Shown here piece after piece: positions 26,993 to 36,083 of a stretch of DNA of 61,160 nucleotides. Both the position numbers and the translations under genes were made by a program. Origin of the DNA: Trichodesmium sp. MAG_R03 (lineage in GTDB: Bacteria > Cyanobacteriota > Cyanobacteriia > Cyanobacteriales > Microcoleaceae); assembly GCA_023356535.1 (NCBI GenBank), contig JAKQYF010000004.1, forward strand, positions 1 through 61,160, in the 5' to 3' direction. Under the pieces are notes generated by a model. That model worked only from the letters and a program-made list of their open reading frames with translations, had not been told where the DNA came from and ran no database searches. Each line of letters opens with the position of its first letter. The stretch's first letter is position 1.

Positions 26993-28099
26993 GTGAGTCC
27001 AACCATTCAAGCCAATAATAGGGTAAATACATCTGTTAAATCAGCCGCTCAAAGAAGTAGAGCTGTTTTTCCTTTCACTGCCATTGTTGGTCAGGAAGAA
27101 ATGAAACTGGCCTTACTATTAAATGTAATTGACCCCAAAATAGGGGGGGTAATGATCATGGGTGATCGGGGTACAGGTAAATCTACCACTATCCGTGCAT
27201 TAGCTGACCTGTTGCCAGAAATTAAAATTGTTGTTGATGACCCTTTTAATAGTGATCCTTATGACCCAGATTTGATGAGTGATTCTGTGCGAGATAGATT
27301 GGTACGGCAGGAAGAAATTCCAATTTTTACAAGAAAAGTCCAAATGGTGGACTTGCCATTAGGGGCTACAGAGGATCGGGTATGTGGTACTATTGACATC
27401 GAAAAAGCTTTATCAGAAGGAGTGAAGGCTTTTGAACCAGGTCTACTGGCAAAGGCTAACCGTGGTATTTTGTATGTTGATGAGGTTAACCTTTTGGATG
27501 ACCACCTAGTTGATGTTTTGCTTGACTCGGCCGCAAGTGGCTGGAACACCGTGGAAAGAGAAGGTATTTCTATACGCCATCCTGCCCGTTTTGTGCTGGT
27601 AGGTTCGGGAAACCCAGAGGAAGGGGAGTTACGACCTCAGTTACTGGACAGATTTGGTATGCACGCCGAAATTAGAACTGTAAAAGATCCTTTATTAAGA
27701 GTGGAAATTGTTGAACAACGTTCATCTTTTGATCAAAATCCTCAAGTATTTTTAGAAAAGTACAAATCACAACAGGAAGAATTACAAAATAAGCTTGTAG
27801 ATGCTCAACAAAAGCTAAAATTTGTGGAAGTTGACCATGATTTACGAGTAAAAATTTCTCAAGTTTGTTCTGAGTTAGATGTAGATGGTTTACGGGGAGA
27901 TATTGTTACTAATCGTGCTGCAAAAGCTTTAGCTGCTTTTGAAGGTAATAAGGAAGTGAGTGTTGAGGATATTGGTCGTGTTATTGTTATGTGTTTACGA
28001 CATCGACTACGAAAAGATCCTTTGGAAAGTATTGATTCTGGTGATAAGGTAAAAAAGGTATTTAATCGGGTATTTGGATTTGCAGAAGTAGAAGCATAA
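26993..28099 (+). CDS. chlI: magnesium chelatase ATPase subunit ChlI
   Basis: From GTG 26993 ([10 protein letters not shown]) the protein is 368 residues. It is a AAA+ ATPase with Walker [10 protein letters not shown] (57-65), [19 protein letters not shown], Walker [11 protein letters not shown], and the sensor/arginine-finger region [20 protein letters not shown]. ChlI forms the hexameric motor that drives Mg2+ insertion into protoporphyrin IX with ChlD and ChlH, the first committed chlorophyll step. The frame is open to TTG 26936, but that extension is not family-like. A GUN4-domain gene, related to the chelatase activator, follows. Confidence 0.93.
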   Translation: MSPTIQANNRVNTSVKSAAQRSRAVFPFTAIVGQEEMKLALLLNVIDPKIGGVMIMGDRGTGKSTTIRALADLLPEIKIVVDDPFNSDPYDPDLMSDSVRDRLVRQEEIPIFTRKVQMVDLPLGATEDRVCGTIDIEKALSEGVKAFEPGLLAKANRGILYVDEVNLLDDHLVDVLLDSAASGWNTVEREGISIRHPARFVLVGSGNPEEGELRPQLLDRFGMHAEIRTVKDPLLRVEIVEQRSSFDQNPQVFLEKYKSQQEELQNKLVDAQQKLKFVEVDHDLRVKISQVCSELDVDGLRGDIVTNRAAKALAAFEGNKEVSVEDIGRVIVMCLRHRLRKDPLESIDSGDKVKKVFNRVFGFAEVEA

Positions 28100-28587
28100 T
28101 TTCAGAATTAATATTCATTAATTGTAGTTTAATTTTCAGGGAGAAGCAGATTGATAAAAGTTAATTTTTCTAGGTAAAAAGATAGATTATTTAACAATTA
28201 TGAAAAGGTCCTATCATTGCTTCTCCTGATTTTATTAAATGATGGGTAATTTTTTAGCCAATTAAAAATATTAAATCTTTATTAATAGAGCAATTAGCAC
28301 TTAACATTTAGCATATTTTTGCTGACAAAACATCAATTTGGTTATTGCATAAAATATGAGTATAGCTATGTACTGCTTTTTATACTCATTTACTATGAAA
28401 CTATTGTCAATTCAACTATTTATATTAATCAATTTTTCTTTTTTTCTTTTGACTGTCGTCAAAGGGACTAACCTATCAATACTAAGCTGGAGGTTTTCAA
28501 TTGAATTTTGGCACGTTTACTTTTTGTTGGAGTTTTGAAGTAACTACTCAAGATAAAAAAAGTTTTTTGAATCTTGGCAAGAATTAA
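28100..28587. other. spacer with degraded kinase 5' region
   Basis: 488 bp without an intact gene. The right part probably holds the eroded N-lobe of the kinase-GUN4 gene that follows, but I could align only a few residues. A 60-codon hydrophobic frame at 28356-28538 has no ribosome-binding site and looks spurious. Confidence 0.35.
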
Positions 28588-29622
28588 AAACTAACTTGCA
28601 GAAATACAGAAGAAATAATTTTAATTGATTTTGGTCTTGCCTGTGAATTTATTCCCAATCAAATCAACAGCTTTACCCAATTTTATACACCTGGTTATGC
28701 ACCTATAGAACAACAAGTAACTAAACACAAATATAAACAAGGAAAATCTACCGATGTTTATGCTTTAGCAGCTACATTTTATGTACTTTTAACTAATACT
28801 CAATATAACTCATCAGTAGAACCAAAACAAATTAATAAAAAAATTAGCGATCGCGTGAATTATGCTATTATTGAAGGAATGAAAATTCAACCTGAAGAAC
28901 GCCCACAGAATATTCAAGAATGGGTGGCATTACTTCAGGTTCGACCTCAGAACATTACCTCTCAAATGCCTCAGGTTTTTGGAAAAATTTATACTCAAAT
29001 GTCTACCTACATTCCAGGTGTAAAACGTAATATTTCTCAAAATTCTCTCAAAAGTTCTTATATAGGAAAAGCTAATGGATTATTTATAGTAGCTGGTATA
29101 TTGATATTTTTTCTTGTTGTGGTTTATATCTTTTTTCCCAATCTAAATTTTTCCAGAAATTCTCGCCCTTCAATAGATAAAAAAATAGATTATACAGCTT
29201 TGGAAAACTTATTGTCATCCTATCAATTTAAAGAAGCAGACGAAGAAACACTAAGAATATTACTTTCATTAGTAGGGGGAGAAAAACAGTATTGGTTTGA
29301 TTTAGAAGATATTAAAAACATACCCTGTAAAGACTTAGATAAAATTAATCAATTATGGGTTAACTATAGTAACGGCAAATTTGGATTTAGCATTCAAAAA
29401 CAGATTTGGATAGAATTAGGAAGTAAAATAGGGATTTTTGATGTAGCGATCGCTGACATTTTTATCAAGCAAGTTGGGTGGGGCGAGAAATATAAAAGAT
29501 ATAAAAATATTACATATAAAATTTCAGCCTCTTACGGACATATTCCTTTTAGAGCAACTACTCACGTTCGGAATTTTGGTGTTCCTTATATAGCCGAAAA
29601 ACTGGCAAAATGTAACATGTGA
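28588..29622 (+). pseudogene. Ser/Thr kinase-GUN4 fusion, kinase N-lobe lost
   Basis: The frame opens right after a TAA (28585-28587) and runs 344 sense codons. It starts inside a Hanks-type kinase: IILIDFGLA (DFG motif), FYTPGYAPIEQ (activation segment), DVYALAATFYVLLT and EERPQNIQEWVALL. A transmembrane helix follows (around 29085-29135), then a GUN4 domain: LENLLSSYQFKEADEETLRI, PCKDLDKINQLWVNYSNGKF and GFSIQKQIW. The ATP-binding lobe and HRD loop are missing, so no kinase activity is possible. The first conventional start in frame is GTG 28855, which would still yield a membrane-anchored GUN4 protein. GUN4 binds Mg-porphyrins and stimulates the chelatase that contains ChlI. Confidence 0.75.
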
Positions 29623-29625
29623 TAT

Positions 29626-30183
29626 ATGATTTTATCCTATTCCCTGCAAATAGCAAATTTACTAGAATCAATAAGAATCAAAAGTCTAAAATTGGAAAAA
29701 TTAATTATTGGATTAGATCCAGGTTTAGCAGTATTAGGATTTGGATTAATTAAGTGTGTTTATAATTCAAAAACAGAGAAAATAGATTCTACTTCTATGG
29801 TTGATTTTGGGGTAATTAAAACTACAAAAAAACAAGAAATGGGGCAACGTCTCATCACAATATATGAAGATTTACACACTATACTAAATAATTTTAAACC
29901 CGACTTAGCAGCCACAGAAAAATTATTCTTTTATCGCATGGGTAATACAATTTTGGTTGCCCAAGCTAGAGGAATTTTAATATTGGCATTAGCACAGCAT
30001 GGAATTCCACTCATTGAGTTTACACCCGCACAGATTAAGAAAGCAATAGCAGGTTATGGCAATGCAGATAAATATGATGTCCAACAAGCAGTAGCAAGAG
30101 AACTAAATTTGGACGAAATTCCTAAACCTGATGATGCTGCTGATGCTTTAGCAGTTGCTCTAGCAGCAAGTTGGTTGAATTAG
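29626..30183 (+). CDS. ruvC: Holliday junction resolvase RuvC
   Basis: The RuvC fold is seen from [14 protein letters not shown] (first catalytic Asp), through [14 protein letters not shown] (catalytic Glu) and [20 protein letters not shown] to [14 protein letters not shown] (two final Asp). It resolves four-way junctions during recombination. ATG 29626 lies 3 bp after the GUN4 stop, but the 22 residues before [11 protein letters not shown] are not family-like; TTG 29692 gives the usual N-terminus. It is probably translated from the same transcript as the GUN4 remnant. Confidence 0.9.
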   Translation: MILSYSLQIANLLESIRIKSLKLEKLIIGLDPGLAVLGFGLIKCVYNSKTEKIDSTSMVDFGVIKTTKKQEMGQRLITIYEDLHTILNNFKPDLAATEKLFFYRMGNTILVAQARGILILALAQHGIPLIEFTPAQIKKAIAGYGNADKYDVQQAVARELNLDEIPKPDDAADALAVALAASWLN

Positions 30184-30456
30184 GAACTAAGGTCTTTATC
30201 GATTTTTTAAACGATTGAAAAATGCTTTCTTATACCAATTTCCCCAATTACGGCAACACATCATATCGCAAGATTATAGATTAATTAAGATAAGCAGTGT
30301 AGCTTAAGTTTATGAAATTGGCATTACTTCCTTACTTCTTAGAATCAGATTTTTTCCCTCATCAAGCCTTTCCATCCATCAACTCTTAGTGGAAAATCAC
30401 CAACATTTTCATTCTCTAGAGCTCCCGAAAAAATCGGCTCGCCGAAGGATTTTTAG

Positions 30457-30485
30457 TTGCATCCTCACAAAAATTTTGATATCAT
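30457..30485 (+). promoter_or_regulatory. promoter-like box repeated in the array units
   Basis: In unit 1, TTGCAT (30457-30462) and TATCAT (30480-30485) are 17 bp apart. The -10-like hexamer is kept in most units and becomes TATAAT in the unit starting at 31017; the unit at 31490 has TCTCAT. The -35 match is weak (3 of 6). A transcript would start near the GGGATTA that follows. Confidence 0.4.
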
Positions 30486-30542
30486 TAAATATATAAGGGA
30501 TTATTCGCCTATATGCATGACTTTTTATTCAAGTAGAATTTT

Positions 30543-30590
30543 ATGGTCGCAGACAATCCAATCTTCAGGAATTTTCCCCAGGAGCAATAG
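30543..30590 (+). CDS. conserved 15-codon micro-ORF in array unit 1
   Basis: It reads MVADNPIFRNFPQEQ. Equivalent frames occur at 30835-30882, 31105-31149, 31382-31426, 31578-31622, 31860-31907, 32141-32188 and 32335-32382. They vary mainly at residues 2 and 3 and end one codon earlier in three units. There is no strong ribosome-binding site, so translation is uncertain; conserved RNA sequence would give the same picture. Confidence 0.2.
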   Translation: MVADNPIFRNFPQEQ

Positions 30591-32915
30591 CAGAAATATT
30601 TTCATCTTGTGGGGCTCTAGACAAATCCTAGCTCTTCTTTGCTCAAGCTTTTCCATCCATCAACTCTTTGTGGAAAATCACTAACACTTTCATTCTATGG
30701 AGCTCCCGAAAAAAATCGGCTCGTCGAAGGATTTTTAGTTGCATCCTCACAAAAATTTTGATATCATTAAATATATAATGGATTACTCGCCTATATGCAT
30801 GACTTTTTATTCAAGTAGAATTTTATGGCCGCAGACAATCCAATCTTCAGGAATTTCCCCCAAGAGCAATAGCAGAAATATTTTCATCCTGTGGAGCTCT
30901 AGACAAATCCTGGCTTTTCTTTGCTCAAGCTTTTCCATCCATCAACTCTTAGTGGAAAATCGCAAACATTTTCATTCTATGGAGCTCCCAAAAAATCGGC
31001 TCGCCGAAGGATTTTTAGTTGCATCCTCACAAAATTTTTGATATAATTAAATCTATCAGGGACTACTCGCCTTTGCCCATGATTTTTTATTCAAGTAGAA
31101 GTATATGATCACAGATAATCCAATATTCAGGAATTTTCCCCAAGAATAATAGCAAAAATAATTTCATCTTGTGAAGCTTTCTACAAATCCCACTTTTCTT
31201 TCGTCAAGCCTTTCCATCTATCAATTCTTAGTGGAAAATCACTAATATTTTCATTCTATGGAGCCCCGAAAAACGGCGCCCCGAAGCATTTTTAGTTGTA
31301 TCCTGACAAAATTTTTGATATCATTAAGTATATAAGGGATTACTCGCCTATATGCATGACTTTTTATTCAAGTAGAAGTATATGATCACAGATAATCCAA
31401 TATTCAGGAATTTTCCCCAAGAATAATAGCAAAAATAATTTCATCTTGTGGAGCTCCCGAAAAAAAAAACGGCGCGTCGAAGCATTTTTAGTTGCATCCT
31501 GACAAAAATTTTGATCTCATTAAATATATAAGGGATCATTTGCCTATATGCATAACTTTTTATTCAAGTAGAATTTTATGGCCGCAGACAATCTAATATT
31601 CAGGAATTTTCCCCAAGAGTAATAGCAGAAATATTTTCATCTTGTGGAGCTCTATGCAAATCCTAGGTTTTCCTTTTCTCGCGCTTTTCCTACCATCAAC
31701 CCTTAGTGGAAAATTACCAACATTTTCATTCTCTGGAGCTCCCAAAAAAATCGGCTCGTCGAAGCATTTTTAGTTGCATGCTGACAAAAATTTTGATATC
31801 ATTAAATATATAAGGGATTACTGGTCTATACCCATGATTTTTTATTCAAGTAGAATTGTATGGTCACAGACAATCCAATCTTCAGGAATTTTCCCCAGGA
31901 GCAATAGCAGAAATATTTTCATTCTGTGGAGCTTTCTACAAATCCCACTTTTCTTTCATCAAGCCTTTCCATCTATCAGTTCTTAGTGGAAAATTACCAA
32001 CATTTTCATTCTCTAGAGCTCCCAAAAAAAAACGGCGCGTCGAAAAATGTTCAGTTGCATCCTGACAAAAGTTTTGATATCATTAAATATATAAGGGGTT
32101 ACTCGCCTATACCCATGATTTTTTATTCAAGTAGAATTGTATGGTCAAAGACAATCCAATCTTCAGGAATTTTCCCCAGGAGCAATAGCAGAAATATTTT
32201 CATCTTGTGGAGCTCAAAAAAAATCGCCTCGTCGAAGCATTTTTAGTTGCATCCTGACAAAAATTTTGATATCATTAAATATATAAGGGATTATTCGCCT
32301 ATATACATGATTTTTTATTCAAGTAGAATTGTATGGTCAAAGACAATCCAATCTTCAGGAATTTTCCCCAGGAGCAATAGCAGAAATATTTTCATCTTGT
32401 GGAGCTCTATGTAAATCCCGGCTTTTCTTTGCTCAAGTTTTTCCATCCATCACCTCCTTAGTGGAAAATAACCATCATTTTCATTCTCTGGAGCTCCTGA
32501 AAAAAAATCGGCTCGTCGAAGCATTTTTAGTTGCATCCTGACAAAAATTTTGATATCATTAAATATATAAGCGATTACTCGCCTATATGCATGACTTTTT
32601 ATTCAACTCGAGATAGTCTTGCTTCCTATACTCTGCTTTTTTTCCGCAAACCCTAACCACTCCCTACCCCTCTCTATTGCGATACTATTAGTCAAAAAAA
32701 ATAGATAATTGTTATCGTGAATACATCATTCAAGAGTATTTTGTATTAACAAAAGACAATATAGCCAAGTCAAAAGCCTTAAAATGATTAAGATTAACTT
32801 CACATTTTATTTAATTATGAGTTAAGGTAAATAATTGTAAAGAAATATAATATTTTGATTTCTTTTTGAAGATAACCATTTACTGTCCACCTTTTGGATT
32901 AAAACTCAACATAAA

Positions 32916-33722
32916 ATGATAAACATTTTTTCAAAAAAAATTTTTGTATCAATTGTATCAATCTTTCTAGCATTATTCACTTTTACTCTAACTCCAACAG
33001 TTGCCCAAGCCTACAATAACCCAGATTTACTACCTGAAGAGCAAACACCAATAATTGACCTAGCCAGATCGTTAACAGAAATTCAAGAAAACTTACTAGC
33101 CAAAGACTTAGAACAATTTGAAACAGAGACTGGCTGGAAACTGAGAGTTTTAACTCAATTCGACCGTACTCCTGGTAGGGCAGTTAAAGATTTTTGGGAA
33201 CTTGATAATAAAAGTGTATTGTTAGTAGCTGACCCCCGTGGTGGTAATATCCTGAACTTTAATGTTGGTCGCGCTCTTTACGAATTTCTGCCCCGGACAT
33301 TCTGGGTAGAGTTGCAAACTCGCTACGGTAATCAATTTTTTGTGCGAGACGAAGGAGAAGACCAATCTATTATTCAATCATTAGAATCTATTAAAACTTG
33401 TTTACGCCAGGGCGGTTGTAACGCTGTACCAGGTTTACCACGGGAACAGTGGATTTTAACTTTGATCACATCAGTTCTTGGTGGGGTAATTTGTGGCTTT
33501 GCAGCTCAACCTCGCAAACCAAACCAAGCTTTTTCTTGGCAGTGGGCATTAATATTTTCTCCATTGTGGGGAATTTTGTTTATTGCTTTTGGAATTGGTC
33601 CAGTAGTATCGAGAACTTCAGATTGGTTGCCATTGACTCGCAACATTGCAGGTTTTCTTATTGGCGCCTTGGTTGCTTATCTGACTCCTTTTCTGAATCA
33701 ATCTTCTCCTTCTGAAACTTAA
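32916..33722 (+). CDS. TPM-domain membrane protein (Psb32/TLP18.3-like)
   Basis: This 268-residue protein has a signal peptide (about residues 1-32, cleavage near AQAYNN). A TPM domain follows: LARSLTEIQENLLAKDLEQF, TGWKLRVLTQFD, NKSVLLVADPRGGNILNFNV. After it come three hydrophobic helices (about 180-197, 209-231, 240-260). The TPM domain is found in thylakoid acid phosphatase TLP18.3 and cyanobacterial Psb32, involved in photosystem II repair; this membrane-anchored version is of unknown role. It is the first gene downstream of the tandem array. Confidence 0.8.
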   Translation: MINIFSKKIFVSIVSIFLALFTFTLTPTVAQAYNNPDLLPEEQTPIIDLARSLTEIQENLLAKDLEQFETETGWKLRVLTQFDRTPGRAVKDFWELDNKSVLLVADPRGGNILNFNVGRALYEFLPRTFWVELQTRYGNQFFVRDEGEDQSIIQSLESIKTCLRQGGCNAVPGLPREQWILTLITSVLGGVICGFAAQPRKPNQAFSWQWALIFSPLWGILFIAFGIGPVVSRTSDWLPLTRNIAGFLIGALVAYLTPFLNQSSPSET

Positions 33723-33760
33723 AATTGAAGGAAGTGGGGAGTAGTCAGTAGAGCATTCAA

Positions 33761-33869
33761 TTAGTTTTGAGGATTTTGTTATCTACACAAGTTACATTGC
33801 CTAAACTTTATATCACTTGAGTTCTTGACAAAAAAATTCTGGACTTTATTTTATTCTCATTCCTTACTT
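33761..33869 (+). repeat. dispersed repeat family G, copy 2
   Basis: It starts TTAGTTTTGAGGATTTTGTT and ends CTCATTCCTTACTTAA. The interior shares ACACAAGTTACATTG and CTGGACTTTATTTTATTCT with 7289-7393 and 54691-54795. It sits just after the TPM gene. Confidence 0.65.
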
Positions 33870-33872
33870 AAT

Positions 33873-34304
33873 TTATGTTGAAATTGAGTCTTGATCTTGA
33901 GATAACGAAGCTTTACAACCGACTGGATAGACTGAATTATAAGTAGTAGAACGTTTACCAAATATAGTGTAACGATTGTCTCTAATCTGCTCATAAAAGC
34001 GATCTCCTATCCATTTAACCCCAGATAAACTCCGATATGCTTCCACAAAAACATTCCCCCCAGGTAATAATCGCCCTATTTCTTCTGCTGCGTTACTACC
34101 TTGCCACCGACGTTTTGGTGCACTAGTTTTAATTAAAATCATTCCCATTTCGCAATCTTTAGTAGTAATATTAAATTGATTTAATGCTGCTAAATCTTGC
34201 ATAGGAATGTACTTAAATAGTTTACCCTTGTCTATACTTTCTAATACCTGTACCAAAGTTACACATAAATTGCAGTTCCCGTCATAAATTACAATATAAT
34301 TCAT
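33873..34304 (-). CDS. DCC-family thiol-disulfide oxidoreductase-like protein (DUF393)
   Basis: This 143-residue protein has the DCC motif at the N-terminus (YDGNCNLC, residues 7-14, with CxxC-type cysteines 11 and 14), a RRWQGSNAAEEIGRLLPG segment and a C-terminal helix FYEQIRDNRYTIFG. The family has a thioredoxin-like fold and probable disulfide chemistry. Substrates are unknown. It converges on the TPM gene. Confidence 0.8.
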   Translation of the reverse strand: MNYIVIYDGNCNLCVTLVQVLESIDKGKLFKYIPMQDLAALNQFNITTKDCEMGMILIKTSAPKRRWQGSNAAEEIGRLLPGGNVFVEAYRSLSGVKWIGDRFYEQIRDNRYTIFGKRSTTYNSVYPVGCKASLSQDQDSIST

Positions 34305-34641
34305 ATAAAAATCCTTGTTGATACTCTCCGCTCTAAAGTGCGCGCCTTTCTTTGGAGTCCAACTGATAAAGAGCTTGAATGTTGAGATTATACTTGCCTC
34401 CTAAGGAGAATCTGTGATGAAATGATGCAACTAATTATAAACTATTTCAATAGAGTTATTGGGAATGTTCGTGATATGTTTTTCCTTTCATTTCCCCCTA
34501 GTAATCTACCCAAATAATGGGGGAATCCTGTTTTTTGAGGTGGGTTTTTCCCACAATCATCAAATTGTTCATACCATTTTTCCAAGTGCAGGGGGCATTG
34601 CAGCAAGAGTTGTTTCTTTCATTTCTACCAAGATTTCCGAT
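34305..34641. other. spacer between DCC gene and S4 element
   Basis: 337 bp with no convincing gene. A 67-codon plus-strand frame at 34459 continues into the mobile element and is rejected. Confidence 0.4.
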
Positions 34642-34908
34642 TTGATATCCTCCCCGGCCTAAAGGTACTGGATAACAACCGAGCCGTAGCCCCTCGGCCG
34701 GTTGATATTTCACAGCCTGCTGCTACTTTGCCAGTAGTCTTATGCTAGCCTCAATGTCCGTTTTTTGTCTCCCATTGCCCACCCGCGACTAATATATTTC
34801 TTGTGAACTAAAAAGCATTATTACATATACTTGATCATAACATAGACTGTGAAAAAAATTAACTAAAAAGTCGCCCTTCTTGGGCTTGGCTTTCAACCCA
34901 ATTTTTCG
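34642..34908 (-). mobile_element. tnpB-less IS200/IS605 derivative (copy S4)
   Basis: A 267-bp reverse-oriented copy: right end TTGATATCCTCCCCGGCC, left end meeting GTAA at 34909-34912. The internal junction (AAATATATT..CTTGTGAACTAAAAAGC) is identical to S2 and S3. Its left-end hairpin has diverged (GCCCTTCTTGGGC). The right-end stems are kept with compensating or minor changes. Confidence 0.8.
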
Positions 34909-35020
34909 GTAAAATCCTTGATTGATAAGCATTATAGTCGAATTTTAGCAGTTAAGTTGTATAATACAATTTCTCAAAAAGAATGCTATACTTGAATAGA
35001 CATGAAAACAGTAAATAGCT

Positions 35021-35850
35021 ATGGTGTGTCTTGTTAAACTAGATATTCTGGAATCAGCCGAAGAATTGAAAGAAATATTATCCCGACAGACAGAATTAAA
35101 ACTCAAGCAAAAAGTACAAGCATTATATTGGCTGAAAATAGGGGCAGTAGATACTATTGAATATATATCAATATTATTAGGATGTCATCGTACAACTGTA
35201 TCACGATGGTTTTCTACCTACAGAAGATTTGGTATAGAAGGTCTATTGAACAAGAAAAAAATTGTTGGTAGACCTAGAAAAATATCACCCATTCTAGAAA
35301 ATAAACTTAGAGTTGAACTACAAGCAGTAGAGAGTTTTAATAGTTATAATGAAGTACAAAAATGGTTAAAATCAGTGTGTGATATTGATTTGCCATACTC
35401 AACAGTACACAGGTATGTTTATTATTGTTTAAAGGCTAAATTATAACATGCCTCGTCCAGTAATTAGTAAACATAATCCAACAAATGTTGAACAGTAAAA
35501 ATAAATTCCAGAACTTCTAGAAAAAGCTATTAAAAAATTTTACTGCCAAGATAAATCCTGAAACAAAAAATTCGTTTCTGCTATAGTGATGAAACTAGAA
35601 TTGGATTAAAAACTATTACGGGAAAAGTAATAACTCTTAAAGGTATCAAGTCTAGAGAAACTCAACAATGGGAGTATAAATATTTGTGGCTATATGGGTT
35701 CGTGAAGCTGAATTTAGGAAAAAGTTTTTCTATGAGTTTAGTAATTTAAATACAGCATGCTTTGAAAGATTTTTGGATATATTTTTATAGAATTATCCTG
35801 ATGATTTACAATAATTCAAGTCGATAATGGCCGATGCCATCAATCTTTAA
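35021..35850 (+). pseudogene. IS630-family transposase, degraded
   Basis: The first 141 codons are open: a paired helix-turn-helix (KVQALYWLKIGAVDTIEYIS, CHRTTVSRWFSTYRRFGIEG), then GRPRKISPILENKL, ending after YSTVHRYVYYCLKAKL at a TAA. The catalytic part follows in broken frames: RFCYSDETRIGLKTI (first Asp), EYKYLWLYG and EFRKKFFYEFSN. IS630/Tc1 transposases insert at TA, matching the target preference of MITE families B and D. It is inactive here. Confidence 0.75.
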
Positions 35851-35867
35851 ATTTAACAATTCCTAAT

Positions 35868-36022
35868 AATACCAATTCTAAAAAGTTTTGCTATACTTAA
35901 AAGCTGGCAAAAATAACTTTCCTTTATAACCGACAGTTGCCATTTTATCTAGCATTTGCTCCAACAAATAATATTTAGAAATATAAAATCCAAGTATAGC
36001 AAGGTTTATGGTAATTGGTATT
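35868..36022 (-). mobile_element. MITE-like element, family F copy 2
   Basis: It runs from ATACCAATTCTAAAAAGTTT to GGTAATTGGTATT. It is the reverse complement of 15031-15184 with about 80% similarity by eye. It starts within 20 bp of the end of the IS630 remnant and lies just upstream of rsmG. Confidence 0.7.
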
Positions 36023-36083
36023 ATATAATTGCATTTCTTTCTTGATTCTTCCTTTTGCCTTCAAATAGTAGTTAACAAGTGAA

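Larger units (their letters stand above)
30355..32608 (+). repeat. tandem array of about nine ~280-bp units, probable ncRNA array
   Basis: The box AGTTGCATCC (or close variant) starts units at 30455, 30737, 31017, 31294, 31490, 31772, 32053, 32245 and 32529. Spacings are 282, 280, 277, 196, 282, 281, 192 and 284 bp. The array starts with a partial unit (CATCAAGCCTTTCCATCCATC) and ends in a partial ninth unit at TTATTCAA. Each unit carries a promoter-like box, a conserved ~125-bp core with a 14-15-codon micro-ORF, a segment with TTAGTGGAAAATCACC, and a small A-loop hairpin (CCGAAAAAATCGG). Period changes are not multiples of three and long frames break in several units, so the array is not a repeat protein. 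It lies between ruvC and a TPM gene. Confidence 0.9.

Noticed and set aside
28356..28538. A 60-codon hydrophobic frame
   Set aside because: No ribosome-binding site; A/T-rich sequence readily gives Phe/Leu/Ile-rich frames.
30457..32541. Open frames of 70-106 codons in the tandem array (MHPHKNFDIIKYI type)
   Set aside because: The frame is broken by stops in the units at 31017 and 31294, unit lengths are not multiples of three, and no ribosome-binding site precedes them. They are by-products of the repeat.
30355..32608. CRISPR array
   Set aside because: Units are ~280 bp and similar throughout, with no short repeats separated by unique spacers and no cas genes.
34459..34662. A 67-codon plus-strand frame
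   Set aside because: It continues into the right end of an IS200/IS605 element and has no family resemblance.
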